The position numbers and the translations under genes are program-made. From the NCBI GenBank assembly GCA_009763385.1, contig CM019822.1, positions 23,244,842-23,308,841 of the forward strand: a stretch of DNA of 64,000 nt. The letters run 5' to 3'. The number at the start of each line of letters is the position of its first letter. Positions within the stretch are counted from its first letter, which is position 1. Shown one piece after another: positions 43,883-54,783 of this stretch. The notes under the pieces are model-generated. The model saw only the letters and a program-made list of their open reading frames with translations, had not been told where the DNA came from and did not search any database. The stretch comes from Coix lacryma-jobi var. lacryma-jobi. Lineage: Eukaryota; Streptophyta; Magnoliopsida; Poales; Poaceae.

Positions 43883-46800
43883 ATGGCGGGGAACAGGAGA
43901 GCACCTTCGACGAGGGACCAGCGTGTTGCTAGAGAGACGGTGGCGGTGGTCCCGCCTGCCGAGGAAATTGTGCAACCTTCGGGAGGAGAGGACGTTACCC
44001 CGGGGCCTCAGGTACTAAGCCCTCAAGCCCGAGGGGCGACGCAGCCGCACCCTCACACCTCAGGAGAGGGAGAAGAAGAAGAAGAGATGGGCCTCGAGGC
44101 CCTTGAAAGGCTCGAGGCTGAGCTGCAAGAGAAGAAGAGGCGCCTGGAACAGCTTGAGAGGCATAACCGATTGCGCTCGATCAGACAGAGGGCTGACGAG
44201 GCCAGGGAGCAGCTTCGCCGTATGGAGGAATCCCTCGCCGCAGCAGAAGCCGAAGCCGAAGGCTGGAATGATGAGGAGATACCCCCACCGCGAGAGGGGA
44301 ATGAGGAGCCGAACCAAGACAACCTTCGTCACCATCCACCACCCCCACCACCACCAGTACACCCAGAGCCATATCCTGTGAGACACCCAAACTTCCGCCA
44401 CCTTTACCCGGATGAGAGAGAGATAAACCTTCGCAACTACCGAAGGCCTCAACAACACCAAATGCCCTACGACCCAAAGTCTCCACTCTCCCAAATACTC
44501 CAAACCCAACCCTGGCCACCATGCTACAATCCACAAAACCTACCTCGCTATGATGGACTTTCTGACCCTCGCCAGTTCATCATGAGCTACGAAGCAACAG
44601 TTGCCGCAGCAGGCGGTGATGAATCAACAATGGCAAAATCCTTTGTCATCATTCTGCGAGACATCGCACAAACATGGTACAACAACCTTCGCCCCGGAAC
44701 TGTGGATTCCTGGGCCACCCTCAGAGACAAGCTGTGTACAAATTTCAAGGGCATCACTCCAGCCCCGTCAAACCCCATCGAACTGTTCAATTGCAAGCAA
44801 GAAGAGCGCGAGCCGCTCCAAGATTACTGGCGGAGGTTTATTCAAATCAGAGCAAGAACCCCGGGCATATCCGACGAGGCTGTCATCCTCGCTGCAGTCA
44901 GCGGCCTCCGCCCGGGCCCGTGCTCTTCGAAATTTGCTCGGAAACCGGCAAATACAATCGAAGAATTGCACGAGACAATGGAAAGATACTGTAGAGCAGA
45001 CATGGACTTCCGAGCGAAGTCTAATGCTCGGAGGTCTCAGCAGAGGCCACAGCCGAGGCCTCAACCGAGAGAAGGAAACCTTCGCCAAGAGCAACACAAC
45101 GTCAGTGCAATCAACAAAGCAACAAATTATGAAGATCAAAGACGGGACGCTCAACCTCCGAGCAGCCAAGCCCCGCAGGGTTTGCCACTTCCGCCGAATC
45201 AGCGGTACCAGCAGCGAGATCCTGCCAAAATGTATTGTCACTTCTGTGGAATGGTAAAGGGGCACACAACAAAGCAATGCGAATGCTTCGCCAAGGGAAA
45301 AGAATACCAGGAATCCAGGAAAGCTGCTTCGTCAGACTCCCGAACCATCAACCACACAAGGAAACCAAGTTTCCACCCACCAAATCCACCACACCACTAT
45401 ACCCCCATAAACTACGGCCTACCTTCGCAACAACCCTCTTACACTCATCACCCACTCTACAACCAAACCTCTTATCAACCAACCACCATCCCACAACGCC
45501 AAAATCCACCTTACACAGTCACATACCCAACTAGCCCCCAAAACCAAATTCCAACAACCCACCAAGCTAGCAACGCTCTGCCACCACCACCGCCAATCCC
45601 CGAGTTACCAGCACCACAACCTGTCAAAGCCGAAGCCCCGAGCCAAACGACCATCAACAATCCAACATCAACCTTCGGTGTGATTCTAGCAATCACCGGA
45701 GGTTCAAATGAAGACCATGGCAACAAACGGCAGAGGAAGGAACATGCCAGACGAGTCCACCACGTAGCCGTCGAAGGACCCCATAGATTTGGCCGTTGGT
45801 CGCACATCCCCATAACCTTCGATTCCAGTGACATGAAGCTGAGAGATTACCCTCACATCGATGCTATGGTAATCGAAACCAACCTCGCTGGGTGGACTGT
45901 CACCAAAATACTGGTCGATACAGGAAGCTCCGCTAACATCTTGTTCGCTTCAACCTTCGACAGCATGAAGCTTGACAGGAACCTTCTGCAACCTGCGGAC
46001 AACCCCCTATACGGCTTCGGTGGCCAACAAGTGAGAGCTGTCGGAAAAATTTCTCTGCCCGTGACCTTCGGCGATGAAATCAACTGCAGGACGGAGCATA
46101 TAACATTTGATGTCGTCGACATGTTCTACCCATACAATGCCATTTTTGGCCGAGGGGTCACAAACGCGTTCAATGCGGTCATCCATCCCGCCTACCTATG
46201 CATGAAGCTTCCCGCTCCGAAGGGTGTGGTCGCAGTATTTGGGGACCAGGACATTGCAAGGGCAGCTGAAGGGAACGTAGCTCCGGGGCAACGTAACGTA
46301 CACAATTTGTCAAAACCTCAAACCCCCGGTATCAGCGACGAGGGCGAAGTCTGCAATGACAAAGTGAAGGCAGCGCCAAAGGAGGAAACCAAACAAGTCC
46401 AACTCTTCGAGGGTAATGCCGAGAGAAAGGTGATCATCTCAGCCAATCTAGACCCTCAATCAGAAGGCAACCTCGTCACCTTCCTCAGAGAAAATTCCGA
46501 CACCTTTGCTTGGTCCGCAGAAGACCTAAAAGGAGTCAACAGATCAATGATCGAGCATAGCCGGAACATCAAAACAGGCTACCGCCCAATCAAACAAAAA
46601 CTTCGCAAGATGTCAGAAGAAAGAAAGGAGGCAGCGAAGGCTGAGGTGAAAAGGCTTTTGGACGCAGGTGTCATTCGCCCAGTCAAATACCCAACTTGGC
46701 TCTCAAATGTGGTCCTAGTCCAAAAGAAGAACAAAAAATGGCGAATGTGCGTCGATTTCACTTGCTTGAACAAAGCCTGTCTGAAGGATGACTTCCCCCT

Positions 46801-48526
46801 CCCAAACATAAGCACCCTGGTCGACAGAGCGGCAGGTTGCCAAATGCTATCCCTCCTTGATTGCTTCTCAGGCTACCACCAGATTTGGATGAATGAAGAA
46901 GACGAAGAAAAAACAAGCTTTATCACACCCTCGGGCACCTTTTGCTTCCGAAGGATGGCAGAAGGTTTGAAAAATGCAGGCTCAACCTTCGCTCGCATTA
47001 CCTCCGAAGTTTTCAAGGATGAGCATGCTGTCTCGGCCTATGTCGACGACCTAGTTGTCCAGAGCGAACTAAAAGAGAACCACATACCAGACTTATCGAG
47101 GGTACTCAGCAACCTCCGGTCCGCCGGACTGAAACTAAACCCAGAAAAATGTGTTTTCGGGGTAAGCGAAGGTAAATTGCTAGGTTGCATCGTCTCAGCC
47201 AGAGGAATCGAAGCTAACCCTGAGAAGATTGATGCCATCATGAACATGGAACCTCCGGCAACCAAGAAAGCAGCTCAGCGTCTGACCGGTCGTTTAGCAG
47301 CACTTAGCAGATTCATCTCAAGATCCGCAGAGCGAGGGTTACCCTTCTTTGAAACACTCAGAAGCAACGCTCCGTTCAACTGGGGTCCCCAGCAGCAAAA
47401 GGCCTTCGAGGAGTTGAAAAAGTATCTGACCAGCTTGACTGCCCTAACCAGCCCAAGCAAGGGAGACTTATTGTTACTCTACGTCGCAGCTTCGCCACAC
47501 GCAGCAAGCGCAGTCCTCATCAAGGAGCTCCGCGAAAACAACAAAACCAGACAAGCCCCAATCTACTATGTTTCAGAAACCCTCGAAGGCCCAAAGAGAA
47601 ATTATTCGGAGCTTGAGAAAATAGCATACGCCGTCGTCATGGCATCAAGAAAGCTCAAGCACTATTTCCAGGCGCACGAGATCCACGTACCTTCGTCGTA
47701 CCCTCTCGAGAACATTTTCAAAAACAACGAAGCAGTTGGAAGAATAGCAAAATGGGCAGTCGAGCTTAACAGTTATGCTGTAACCTTCGTTGGCAGAACA
47801 GCGATCAAATCTCAAGTGCTGGCTGATTTCATAGCAGAATGGACACCCGACCCTCGCCCCGGTGAGCTGCAGCAGGACCAGTTTTGGATCGTTTACGTCG
47901 ACGGGGCCTGGGGTGCAACTGGAGCCGGTGCCTCGGCCATTCTAATCTCGCCTTCCGGGTCGAAGCTGAGATACGCACGAAGGCTTGACTTCAAATGCAC
48001 AAACAACTCCGCTGAATATGAAGCTGTGATTCTGGCACTTTCAAGGTTGCGATCGTTATCAGTCCGAAGGGCACTCATCAACACAGACTCTCAAGTCATT
48101 GCGGGGCACATAGAAAAGAACTACAAAGCAAAAGATCCAGAGCTCCAAAAATATTTTCAATATGTCCGAAGGTTAGAATCCTTCTTCCTCGGCATAACTG
48201 TAAAAGCAATATCAAGAACCAAAAACAGCGAGGCAGATTACTTAGCCAAAGCAGCCGCTCAGCAGCTACAACTTCCACCGGATGTGTTCTACGAGGTTAC
48301 CACTCGGTCAGCCTTCGAAGCTCCCGAAGTCAGCATCAAGCTGATCAACGCAATCCAGTGCGAGGATTGGAGAGCACCTATCATGGCCTACATCAAAGGA
48401 CTCCATGAACCCAGCAACAGAGAAGAAGAAAACAGACTAAAGCAAAGAGTGCGAGGATACAAGATAGTCGACAACACCTTGTACAAAGCCTCGGTAACCT
48501 CGCCATGGCTCAAATGTGTGTCATAG
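43883..48526 (+). CDS. gypsy gag-pol: gag, protease, reverse transcriptase, RNase H
   Basis: The ATG at 43883 lies 34 bp after the LTR; upstream in-frame codons would begin inside the LTR and overlap the primer site, so they are not used. Coiled coil at residues 60-130, gag domain about 235-375, a CCHC-like knuckle at Cys452 with an unusual x5 spacing before His, then a Pro-rich linker. Protease has VDTGSSANIL (Asp679). Reverse transcriptase spans about 900-1150 with VDFTCLNKAC, FSGYHQI and the catalytic YVDD at 1053-1056. RNase H begins VYVDGAWG (Asp1340) and extends to about 1460. The frame ends at TAG 48524-48526, shortly before the integrase zinc domain, which continues in the same frame. 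Encodes the copying machinery of the element. Confidence 0.93.
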   Translation: MAGNRRAPSTRDQRVARETVAVVPPAEEIVQPSGGEDVTPGPQVLSPQARGATQPHPHTSGEGEEEEEMGLEALERLEAELQEKKRRLEQLERHNRLRSIRQRADEAREQLRRMEESLAAAEAEAEGWNDEEIPPPREGNEEPNQDNLRHHPPPPPPPVHPEPYPVRHPNFRHLYPDEREINLRNYRRPQQHQMPYDPKSPLSQILQTQPWPPCYNPQNLPRYDGLSDPRQFIMSYEATVAAAGGDESTMAKSFVIILRDIAQTWYNNLRPGTVDSWATLRDKLCTNFKGITPAPSNPIELFNCKQEEREPLQDYWRRFIQIRARTPGISDEAVILAAVSGLRPGPCSSKFARKPANTIEELHETMERYCRADMDFRAKSNARRSQQRPQPRPQPREGNLRQEQHNVSAINKATNYEDQRRDAQPPSSQAPQGLPLPPNQRYQQRDPAKMYCHFCGMVKGHTTKQCECFAKGKEYQESRKAASSDSRTINHTRKPSFHPPNPPHHYTPINYGLPSQQPSYTHHPLYNQTSYQPTTIPQRQNPPYTVTYPTSPQNQIPTTHQASNALPPPPPIPELPAPQPVKAEAPSQTTINNPTSTFGVILAITGGSNEDHGNKRQRKEHARRVHHVAVEGPHRFGRWSHIPITFDSSDMKLRDYPHIDAMVIETNLAGWTVTKILVDTGSSANILFASTFDSMKLDRNLLQPADNPLYGFGGQQVRAVGKISLPVTFGDEINCRTEHITFDVVDMFYPYNAIFGRGVTNAFNAVIHPAYLCMKLPAPKGVVAVFGDQDIARAAEGNVAPGQRNVHNLSKPQTPGISDEGEVCNDKVKAAPKEETKQVQLFEGNAERKVIISANLDPQSEGNLVTFLRENSDTFAWSAEDLKGVNRSMIEHSRNIKTGYRPIKQKLRKMSEERKEAAKAEVKRLLDAGVIRPVKYPTWLSNVVLVQKKNKKWRMCVDFTCLNKACLKDDFPLPNISTLVDRAAGCQMLSLLDCFSGYHQIWMNEEDEEKTSFITPSGTFCFRRMAEGLKNAGSTFARITSEVFKDEHAVSAYVDDLVVQSELKENHIPDLSRVLSNLRSAGLKLNPEKCVFGVSEGKLLGCIVSARGIEANPEKIDAIMNMEPPATKKAAQRLTGRLAALSRFISRSAERGLPFFETLRSNAPFNWGPQQQKAFEELKKYLTSLTALTSPSKGDLLLLYVAASPHAASAVLIKELRENNKTRQAPIYYVSETLEGPKRNYSELEKIAYAVVMASRKLKHYFQAHEIHVPSSYPLENIFKNNEAVGRIAKWAVELNSYAVTFVGRTAIKSQVLADFIAEWTPDPRPGELQQDQFWIVYVDGAWGATGAGASAILISPSGSKLRYARRLDFKCTNNSAEYEAVILALSRLRSLSVRRALINTDSQVIAGHIEKNYKAKDPELQKYFQYVRRLESFFLGITVKAISRTKNSEADYLAKAAAQQLQLPPDVFYEVTTRSAFEAPEVSIKLINAIQCEDWRAPIMAYIKGLHEPSNREEENRLKQRVRGYKIVDNTLYKASVTSPWLKCVS

Positions 48527-49588
48527 TCCGAAGGCAATGACATTCTCAAGCTAATCCACGAGGGTATCTGTGGTTCTCACAACGGCCCGAGGGCTCTAGC
48601 CGGCAAAGCGTTTCGGCAAGGTTTCTACTGGCCAACAGCATTAAGAGATGCGGAAACCATCGTCAAGCATTGCGAAGGTTGTCAACTGATGGCAAAAAAC
48701 CAAAATGCTCCAGGGGCACCCACAACCCTCATATGCCCAACCTGGCCCCTGCAAAGGTGGGCGATGGATCTTGTAGGCCCGTTACCGACAGCTCCAGGGA
48801 ACCTTCGCTATGCGGTGGTAGCTGTGGAATACTTCACAAAATGGATTGAAACAAGGCCACTATCCTCCATCACTTCCCACGCAGTAAAAAAGTTTTTCTG
48901 GCAACAAATAGTCTGTCGCTTTGGAGTTCCGCAGCATCTAACCGTCGACAACGGCACTCAGTTTGACAGCGAGGTCTTCAAAGAATTCTGTGCACAAATT
49001 GGGACAATGTTATGCTTCGCATCCGTCCGACACCCGCAATCCAACGGCCTGGTTGAAAGAGCCAATGCGACAATATTCCAAGCTATCTCCAAAAAGCTGC
49101 AGGTTAGACCCAAGGGTAAATGGGCCGATGAACTACCTTCGGTCACCTGGTCTCACAACACCTCAGAGTGCAGAGCAACAAAATTCACTCCTTTCAAGCT
49201 GCTGTTCGGCGAAGAAGCGGTGCTTCCAAAAGAGCTAAAATACGGGTCGCTCAGAACAACCCTCGCATCTGACGAGCAAGCCCAATCGCTCGATAAAGAC
49301 CTACTCGAAGAAACAAGATGCAGCGCAGTGCACAACCTTCGCAAGTATCAGGAAGAGACCAAGAAATGGAGAGATAAAAAGGTCAGAATCAAAAACTTGC
49401 AGAAGGGTGACCTCGTCCTCATCCGCAAACAAAACGCCAGCATGGCCGGAAAGTTTCAGCCTAAGTGGACAGGCCCGTTCCTGATCGCAGAATGCAATCG
49501 TCCAGGCTCCTTCCATCTCTCCGACAGCGAAGGTAATATCCTACCACACACCTGGAACATTGACGACCTTCGCAAATTCTACCCATAG
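48527..49588 (+). pseudogene. gypsy integrase, separated from pol by one in-frame TAG
   Basis: It lies in exactly the same frame as the gag-pol above. It starts with the HHCC zinc domain (His codons at 48557 and 48578, Cys codons at 48671 and 48680). The catalytic triad is Asp at 48767 (MDLVGPLP), Asp at 48947 (TVDNGTQFD) and Glu at 49055 (NGLVERANA). The C-terminal part has KVRIKNLQKGDLVLIRKQN and KWTGPFLIAE, typical of gypsy integrases. All key residues are present and the frame is open to TAG at 49586. Only the upstream stop prevents a full polyprotein, unless it is read through. Confidence 0.9.
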
Positions 49589-49876
49589 CGGAGCCTTAGC
49601 GAGCCCTCGCGATATGTAATCTTTGTCACATATTATGTTATCTACACTCATGTACTTGACAAAAACAAAGGAGCTACACTCTTTTTCCTTACGAAGGGGC
49701 GTAAGGTTTTTTAACGAGGCAGTATCCAAAGCATTAATACAGGTTAGAACCCCCAAAAAAGTAAAATCTCCAACCCTCTACTCCCAAACATCGAAAAAGC
49801 GGGTCTCTTTCAAGAGCGCTACATTCGATGAAAACCTGCTAAGATTGCTTCGAAAAACATTCCTTTTCTTTTCAAA
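49589..49876 (+). other. Short post-pol region of the gypsy element
   Basis: Sequence between integrase and the first tandem array; no feature recognised. Confidence 0.5.
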
Positions 49877-50190
49877 GCAAACTTCACCTCCGCCTAAGAT
49901 AAGGGGGGGCGCGAAGTCCAAAAAAGTCGAGCACCCTGGCACAAACGACAGGGGCTCGTAAAAAAGCAAACTTCACCTCCGCCTAAGATAAGGGGAGGAA
50001 AGTCGAGCACCCTGGCACAAACGACAGGGGCTCACAAAAAAGCAAACTCACCTCCGCCTAAGATAAGGGGAGGAAAGTCGAGCACCCTGGCACAAACGAC
50101 AGGGGCTCGCAAAAAAGCAAACTTCACCTCCGCCTAAGATAAGGGGAGGCGCGAAGTCCAAAAAGTCAAGCACCCCCGCAAAGCACAACA
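49877..50190 (+). repeat. Tandem array, four units of 75-89 bp
   Basis: Units start GCAAACTTCACCTCCGCC at 49877, 49966, 50042 (one T missing) and 50117. Each includes TAAGATAAGGGG and GTCGAGCACCCTGGC, and ends ACGACAGGGGCTC. Confidence 0.92.
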
Positions 50191-50790
50191 GAAGCTCATC
50201 ACGAGGGCAAATGCGCGAGCCTCGCTAAAAGAAAAAGGGGGCGTCGCTGTTTTTTCAAAACAAGCTCACGAGAGCAAATGCGCGAGCCTCGCTAAAAGAA
50301 AAAGGGGGCGTCGCTGTTTTTTCAAAACAAGCTCACGAGAGCAAATGCGCGAGCCTCGCTAAAAGAAAAAGGGGCGTCGCTTTTTTTTCAAAACAAGCTC
50401 ACGAGAGCAAATGCGCGAGCCTCGCTAAAAGAAAAAGGGGGCGTCGCTGTTTTTTCAAAACAAGCTCACGAGAGCAAATGCGCGAGCCTCGCTAAAAGAA
50501 AAAGGGGGCGTCGCTGTTTTTTCAAAACAAGCTCACGAGAGCAAATGCGCGAGCCTCGCTAAAAGAAAAAGGGGGCGTCGCTGTTTTTTCAAAACAAGCT
50601 CACGAGAGCAAATGCGCGAGCCTCGCTAAAAGAAAAAGGGGGCGTCGCTGTTTTTTCAAAACAAGCTCACAAGAGCAAATGCGCGAGCCTCGCTAAAGGA
50701 AAAAGGGGGCGCCGCTGTTTTTTTTCAAAACAAGCTCACGAGAGCAAATGCGCGAGCCTCGCTAAAGGTAAAACGGGGCCTCGCTATTAA
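50190..50790 (+). repeat. Tandem array, about nine units of 67 bp
   Basis: Units begin CAAGCTCACGAGAGCAAATG and run through CGCGAGCCTCGCTAAAAG, AAAAAGGGGGCGTCGCTG and TTTTTTCAAAA. Starts at 50261, 50328, 50394, 50461, 50528 and so on, spaced 66-68 bp. First and last units are diverged, middle units nearly identical. Confidence 0.95.
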
Positions 50791-50906
50791 ACAATATAAG
50801 AAACATTAAATAGTGCAGCAAACATGGCACCAAACCCATACTTTTTTCTTATACTGTTACAAAGTAACGTTACAACAACAAACATATCCGAAAAATAAAA
50901 AATCAT

Positions 50907-53900
50907 TTACAAGGAACCATCGCTCCCTCCAATCAACATCAAATCACCAGAGCCCTCGCTAACCTCCTCGAACTCCGGCTCCGCCACAACAATAGGACCC
51001 CACAACAAAGGGGCTGCCGGAACAATCGGCAGCTCACCAGGCAAAACCCTCGCCCGATACATATATGTACGATGTACTTCATCCACATCCGAAGGTTCCT
51101 CCTTCGGAACCACCAGCGATCCGTCGGGGCCCACTTCAAGCTTACTTCGCCCAAACAAATAATCCAACGCACTACTATCATCAATATCATCGTCTAAAGC
51201 AACTTGCGAAGACGAAGACGGACCAAACAAATAGCGCGTAGCTTGACGATCAGTAAAGTCCGCCTCGCGCCAAAAGCTGCTCGACCTACTATTCTTCAAA
51301 TCGTACCTTCGCACCTTTGACCACCAAAAGCGCTCGAAGGTCAACGAATGATGTTTTAACTTTGCACGGGCCCATGACTCGCCAGTTATAAAAGTATCCT
51401 GGTAATTAAGCGTCAGTGGCGTCACATCAAATACTTCTAACACGGTTCTGTCAGGAACCTGCATTGCATAAATACCGAAAAGTATCTCAGCATCTCCAAG
51501 TTTTACAAACATCGCAACCATTACAAAATGACCTCATCCTTACAACCCTATGTGCTCACACCTGCTCGGCTTCATTAAGCTCGGTCGTCACAACTTCGCC
51601 AGCGACGGTCTCCGCATCGCCAGCAGATGCCTCCCTCGCAGCCTTCTCTTGTTCGGTACCTTCGCCGGTGATTGTGGCTTCTGCGTGACCTTCAACCGCC
51701 ACTGGTGGCACCTCCGCAGAGCTAGGAGCTTGAGCGGCTTTGGAGCTACCACCAGCTTCAAGGACAGCAGACGGCGAAGGCATCGCCTCCCTACGAGCCT
51801 GCAAGAACCAAAAGGACAAAACAAATGCCTTTTTCAACTCAAAAAAAAACCCAAACCTGACGAGTAGCCTCGGCAGCCTCATCGAAGGCAAGAACTCGGC
51901 CGCCGCCCGCAATCCAAAATCGACGAAGGAACCGCATCGCGCAGTTTCGGACCTCGGCGTCGCCTGTCTTCATCTGTCGCACCTCATCGACGGTGGGGAA
52001 AGTATGGTTGGGTTTCTTAATCTTACGAAGGTGCTCACAGTCCGCTTGGCGAAGCGTTCCAGCCATCGCCAGCGCCCCGGCATACCCTCCAAAATCAGCT
52101 GCATTCCCAACCAGCGAGCTGAATACATCCAACTCATTACTTAACCAACCTTCGAAAGCCTCCGCACTGACTGTAGGAAGTGGCTCCCCGGCTGAACCTC
52201 CGGCTTCAGTCAAGCATGTGTCTATCTTAGCTTTAACCCTAGATAGACTCTCACGCCAAGCCTCGGCCTGGGTTGCCACCTCCGTTGACAACTTTTCTGC
52301 GCGCTCGTTTGCAGACGCCAAGTCTTTATCTTTTTGCCGTCCTACAGCGAGGAGCTCCGCACTGGTCCTCGCAGCCTCTTGCGCTTCTTTCTTCCACCTC
52401 TCAGCCTCCTCTAAAGCAGTTCTCAGCTCCGCATCCTTGTCCTCCAAGCTCTGGCGAAGCTCCTTGTTGGCTTTCTGCGCGTCTTTCAACCGGTCGTCCA
52501 GATGATGCAGATTGTAACTAGACCTTCGACGCGCTGACCGGTTGAGGAGCATCAGCTCAGCCACTTTCACATCAATATCATCATGAATATTATCCAAGGG
52601 CTCGCTAGCGAGCCGAAGCTCCGCTTCCGGCAGACAGACCCGGTCAAACACGCGACCCAGGAATCGCCTTTCCTCCGGAGAACACGGCAAACGAGTCGCC
52701 TGAAGGTCCGCGCTCGTGTACAGATGGGTCGCCGGGTCAGTAACGCCAAGCTCCTTCGCGTAGTAAGGAAGGCTTGTCCGGCTGGCCCCGCCATATGGCC
52801 TCTTTCCAGGCACCGGGTCCGATTCATGGTCACCATTAATTTCGGATCCCTCGACCCAAATGTGCGTGCCGGCGTAATCGGGTAGTGACCCTCGTCGAGG
52901 GCTCTCTCCCTCCAGTTCCCGCAACACTTCTTCAACATCTTTGGCAGCCGCAGCAACAACACTGGGCGAAGCTATCTTTTTTCCTCGGGTGTCCCCAATA
53001 GAAACGTCTTCATCGGAGTCTTCCTCGCTGCTGGATGAATCGCTGCCCTAGCTAGATGACTCCTCTACCCCCCTTTCCTTTTCCTTTTCTCTCTCTTCCT
53101 TGTCGCTGTCTTCGGAGACGCCTTCGTCATCCGAGATCTGAATTAAAGCTCCAATACCGCCCACGCGGGGCATCACTCCTCCAACCTTAACAGAGCCTCA
53201 GCCGCTCGAGGCAACGGCCGAGGATGTGGAAGTGCCCGAAGCACCAACAACAGCTGTGACCTTCGTCGCCAACACCTTCGCCCGGCCACCGGAACCACCG
53301 CGCCCACGGCCACGACCCCTCTTCGGCCGAGAGACAACTCCCTCATCTCCCGCAGCGGCTCGTTTCCTCTTTTTCAGAGCATCTTCGCTCGACGGAGCAG
53401 GCCAGTTTGGATACTGAATGCCAAGAATGTCAAACAGTCTGTTAACTCGACCCTCGGCGCCTATGGCGCTGTGTATAGCCTTATTTTCCAACGTGGACAA
53501 TTTGCCAACTAACTCCTCCACCCACTGCTGCACGCGCTTATATATAACCTCGAGCTCATCCTCTCGCCTGGGAAATTTCTTGAAAACATTTGCCCAAACC
53601 TTGTTCAAATCAACCTTCGGTCTCTTCAACCCCTTGCCCTAGTAGCGAGGGTCATCCTCAACCTCAAACCACACCTGTTTCTCGCAAAGAGGCCAGATCT
53701 TGGCGCAACAGTACTCTTCAACCAGGTCGCGGGCGCACTGAGAGCGCGAGACAACCCTCAAACAATCAACGGCCGTGTGTGCTTCGCCGTCCATTTTGGC
53801 CTCCGCACTTACATCCCCAAGAGGCGGGAGCTCACCGCACAGCTCCGCCACATCACTGAGCTTGTAGTAAAACCAACATTCCTGCCACCCGCTGGTCCAC

Positions 53901-54409
53901 TTGTTCTTCTGAGCTTGCACTGGCAACTCCGACCCAGCGCGGTGGCAGAATGTGTACACAGCAAATTGACCCAGACAACTTTTACCCTCGCCACAATCAA
54001 TCTTCCGAGGCTGCATGTGCACCCGATGGGTGCGAACAAAACCTTCGACATTTGGAGCGATACCTTGGGAACGGCACGCCCACACATACACCGACATCTT
54101 CGTAAAACATGAAGGTGTCAGCTGATGAAACTTTAGGTTGAACCTTCGCAACACAGAGGCCACAAAGGAGTGGGCCGGGAAGCGAAGGCCAGCCGAAAAA
54201 AATTCTTCAAACACTACAACTTCATCCGCATCCGGCTTCGGCACCGTCTCCCCGACGCTGGTCCTCGCCTTGCCCTCCTCGATCCAACCCCACCTAACAT
54301 AAGACGCAATCTCCGATGCACACACTCGGCTGAGCCCAAACTCGAAGGTAATCCCCTCTTCCGCCGAAACAGGAGAAGCAGCACGAGCAGTCTACTTCAG
54401 CCTAGCCAT
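50907..54409 (-). pseudogene. Antisense spliced gene of the gypsy element (Transposase_28-like and coiled coil), with in-frame stops
   Basis: On the minus strand a single reading frame runs from ATG 54409 through exon 1 to 51857, exon 2 (51798-51562) and exon 3 (51458-50907). Introns 51856-51799 and 51561-51459 are GT-AG and both phase 0. Four stops interrupt exon 1: TAG 54394-54392 (codon 6), TAG 53641-53639, TGA 53200-53198 and TAG 53050-53048. The N-terminal 230 codons contain VVVFEEFFSAGLRFP, VLRRFNLKFHQLTPSCF and VWACRSQG, the pattern of the Pfam 'putative gypsy type transposon' domain (Transposase_28). A basic RGRGRGG stretch and acidic Ser/Glu tract follow, then a long coiled coil (LKDAQKANKELRQSLEDKD onward). 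Exon 3 is acidic. Tat-lineage elements are known to carry such antisense genes; function unknown. Confidence 0.78.
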
Positions 54410-54556
54410 CTCTCTAATCGCTAACACCTTCGCGCAGCGAACGCTTGTCTCGACCCTCGCAGTCAAACTAAAACAAACCTTCGCTACAGGAAAATAGCAA
54501 CAGCAGGGTGGCTAGGGCGAATGAGGGCACGTCCTTTACCGCTCACCTACCCCTCC

Positions 54557-54564
54557 TACTTATA
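54557..54564 (-). promoter_or_regulatory. Possible TATA box of the antisense gene
   Basis: On the minus strand TATAAGTA stands about 150 bp before the ATG at 54409, in a position that would give a leader of roughly 120 bases. It would be an internal promoter reading away from the 3' LTR. Confidence 0.45.
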
Positions 54565-54770
54565 GACCAAGCGGCCGGCACTCCCGCGACAGCATCGGCA
54601 CGACAATCGAAAAACACGGCGCAAAAAACGAAACGGGCCTCAACAGTACGAACTACAGTACAACGATACGGCCCAAAGCAGCCGCGGGCATCGCTGCCAA
54701 GGGTCCCTTTACGTTTTCCCGTCCAAAATGCGCTGCTTGGGCCTAAAACTCCGTTCTTTAGATCCAAAGC

Positions 54771-54783
54771 AACGAGGGGCTAC
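54771..54783 (+). other. Purine-rich tract before the gypsy 3' LTR
   Basis: AACGAGGGGCTAC directly precedes the LTR start TGTTGGGG. It is the likely plus-strand priming site, though less purely purine than usual. Confidence 0.65.

Noticed and set aside
50190..50790. CRISPR-like array
   Set aside because: The units are directly joined without unique spacers, and this is plant nuclear DNA inside a retrotransposon.
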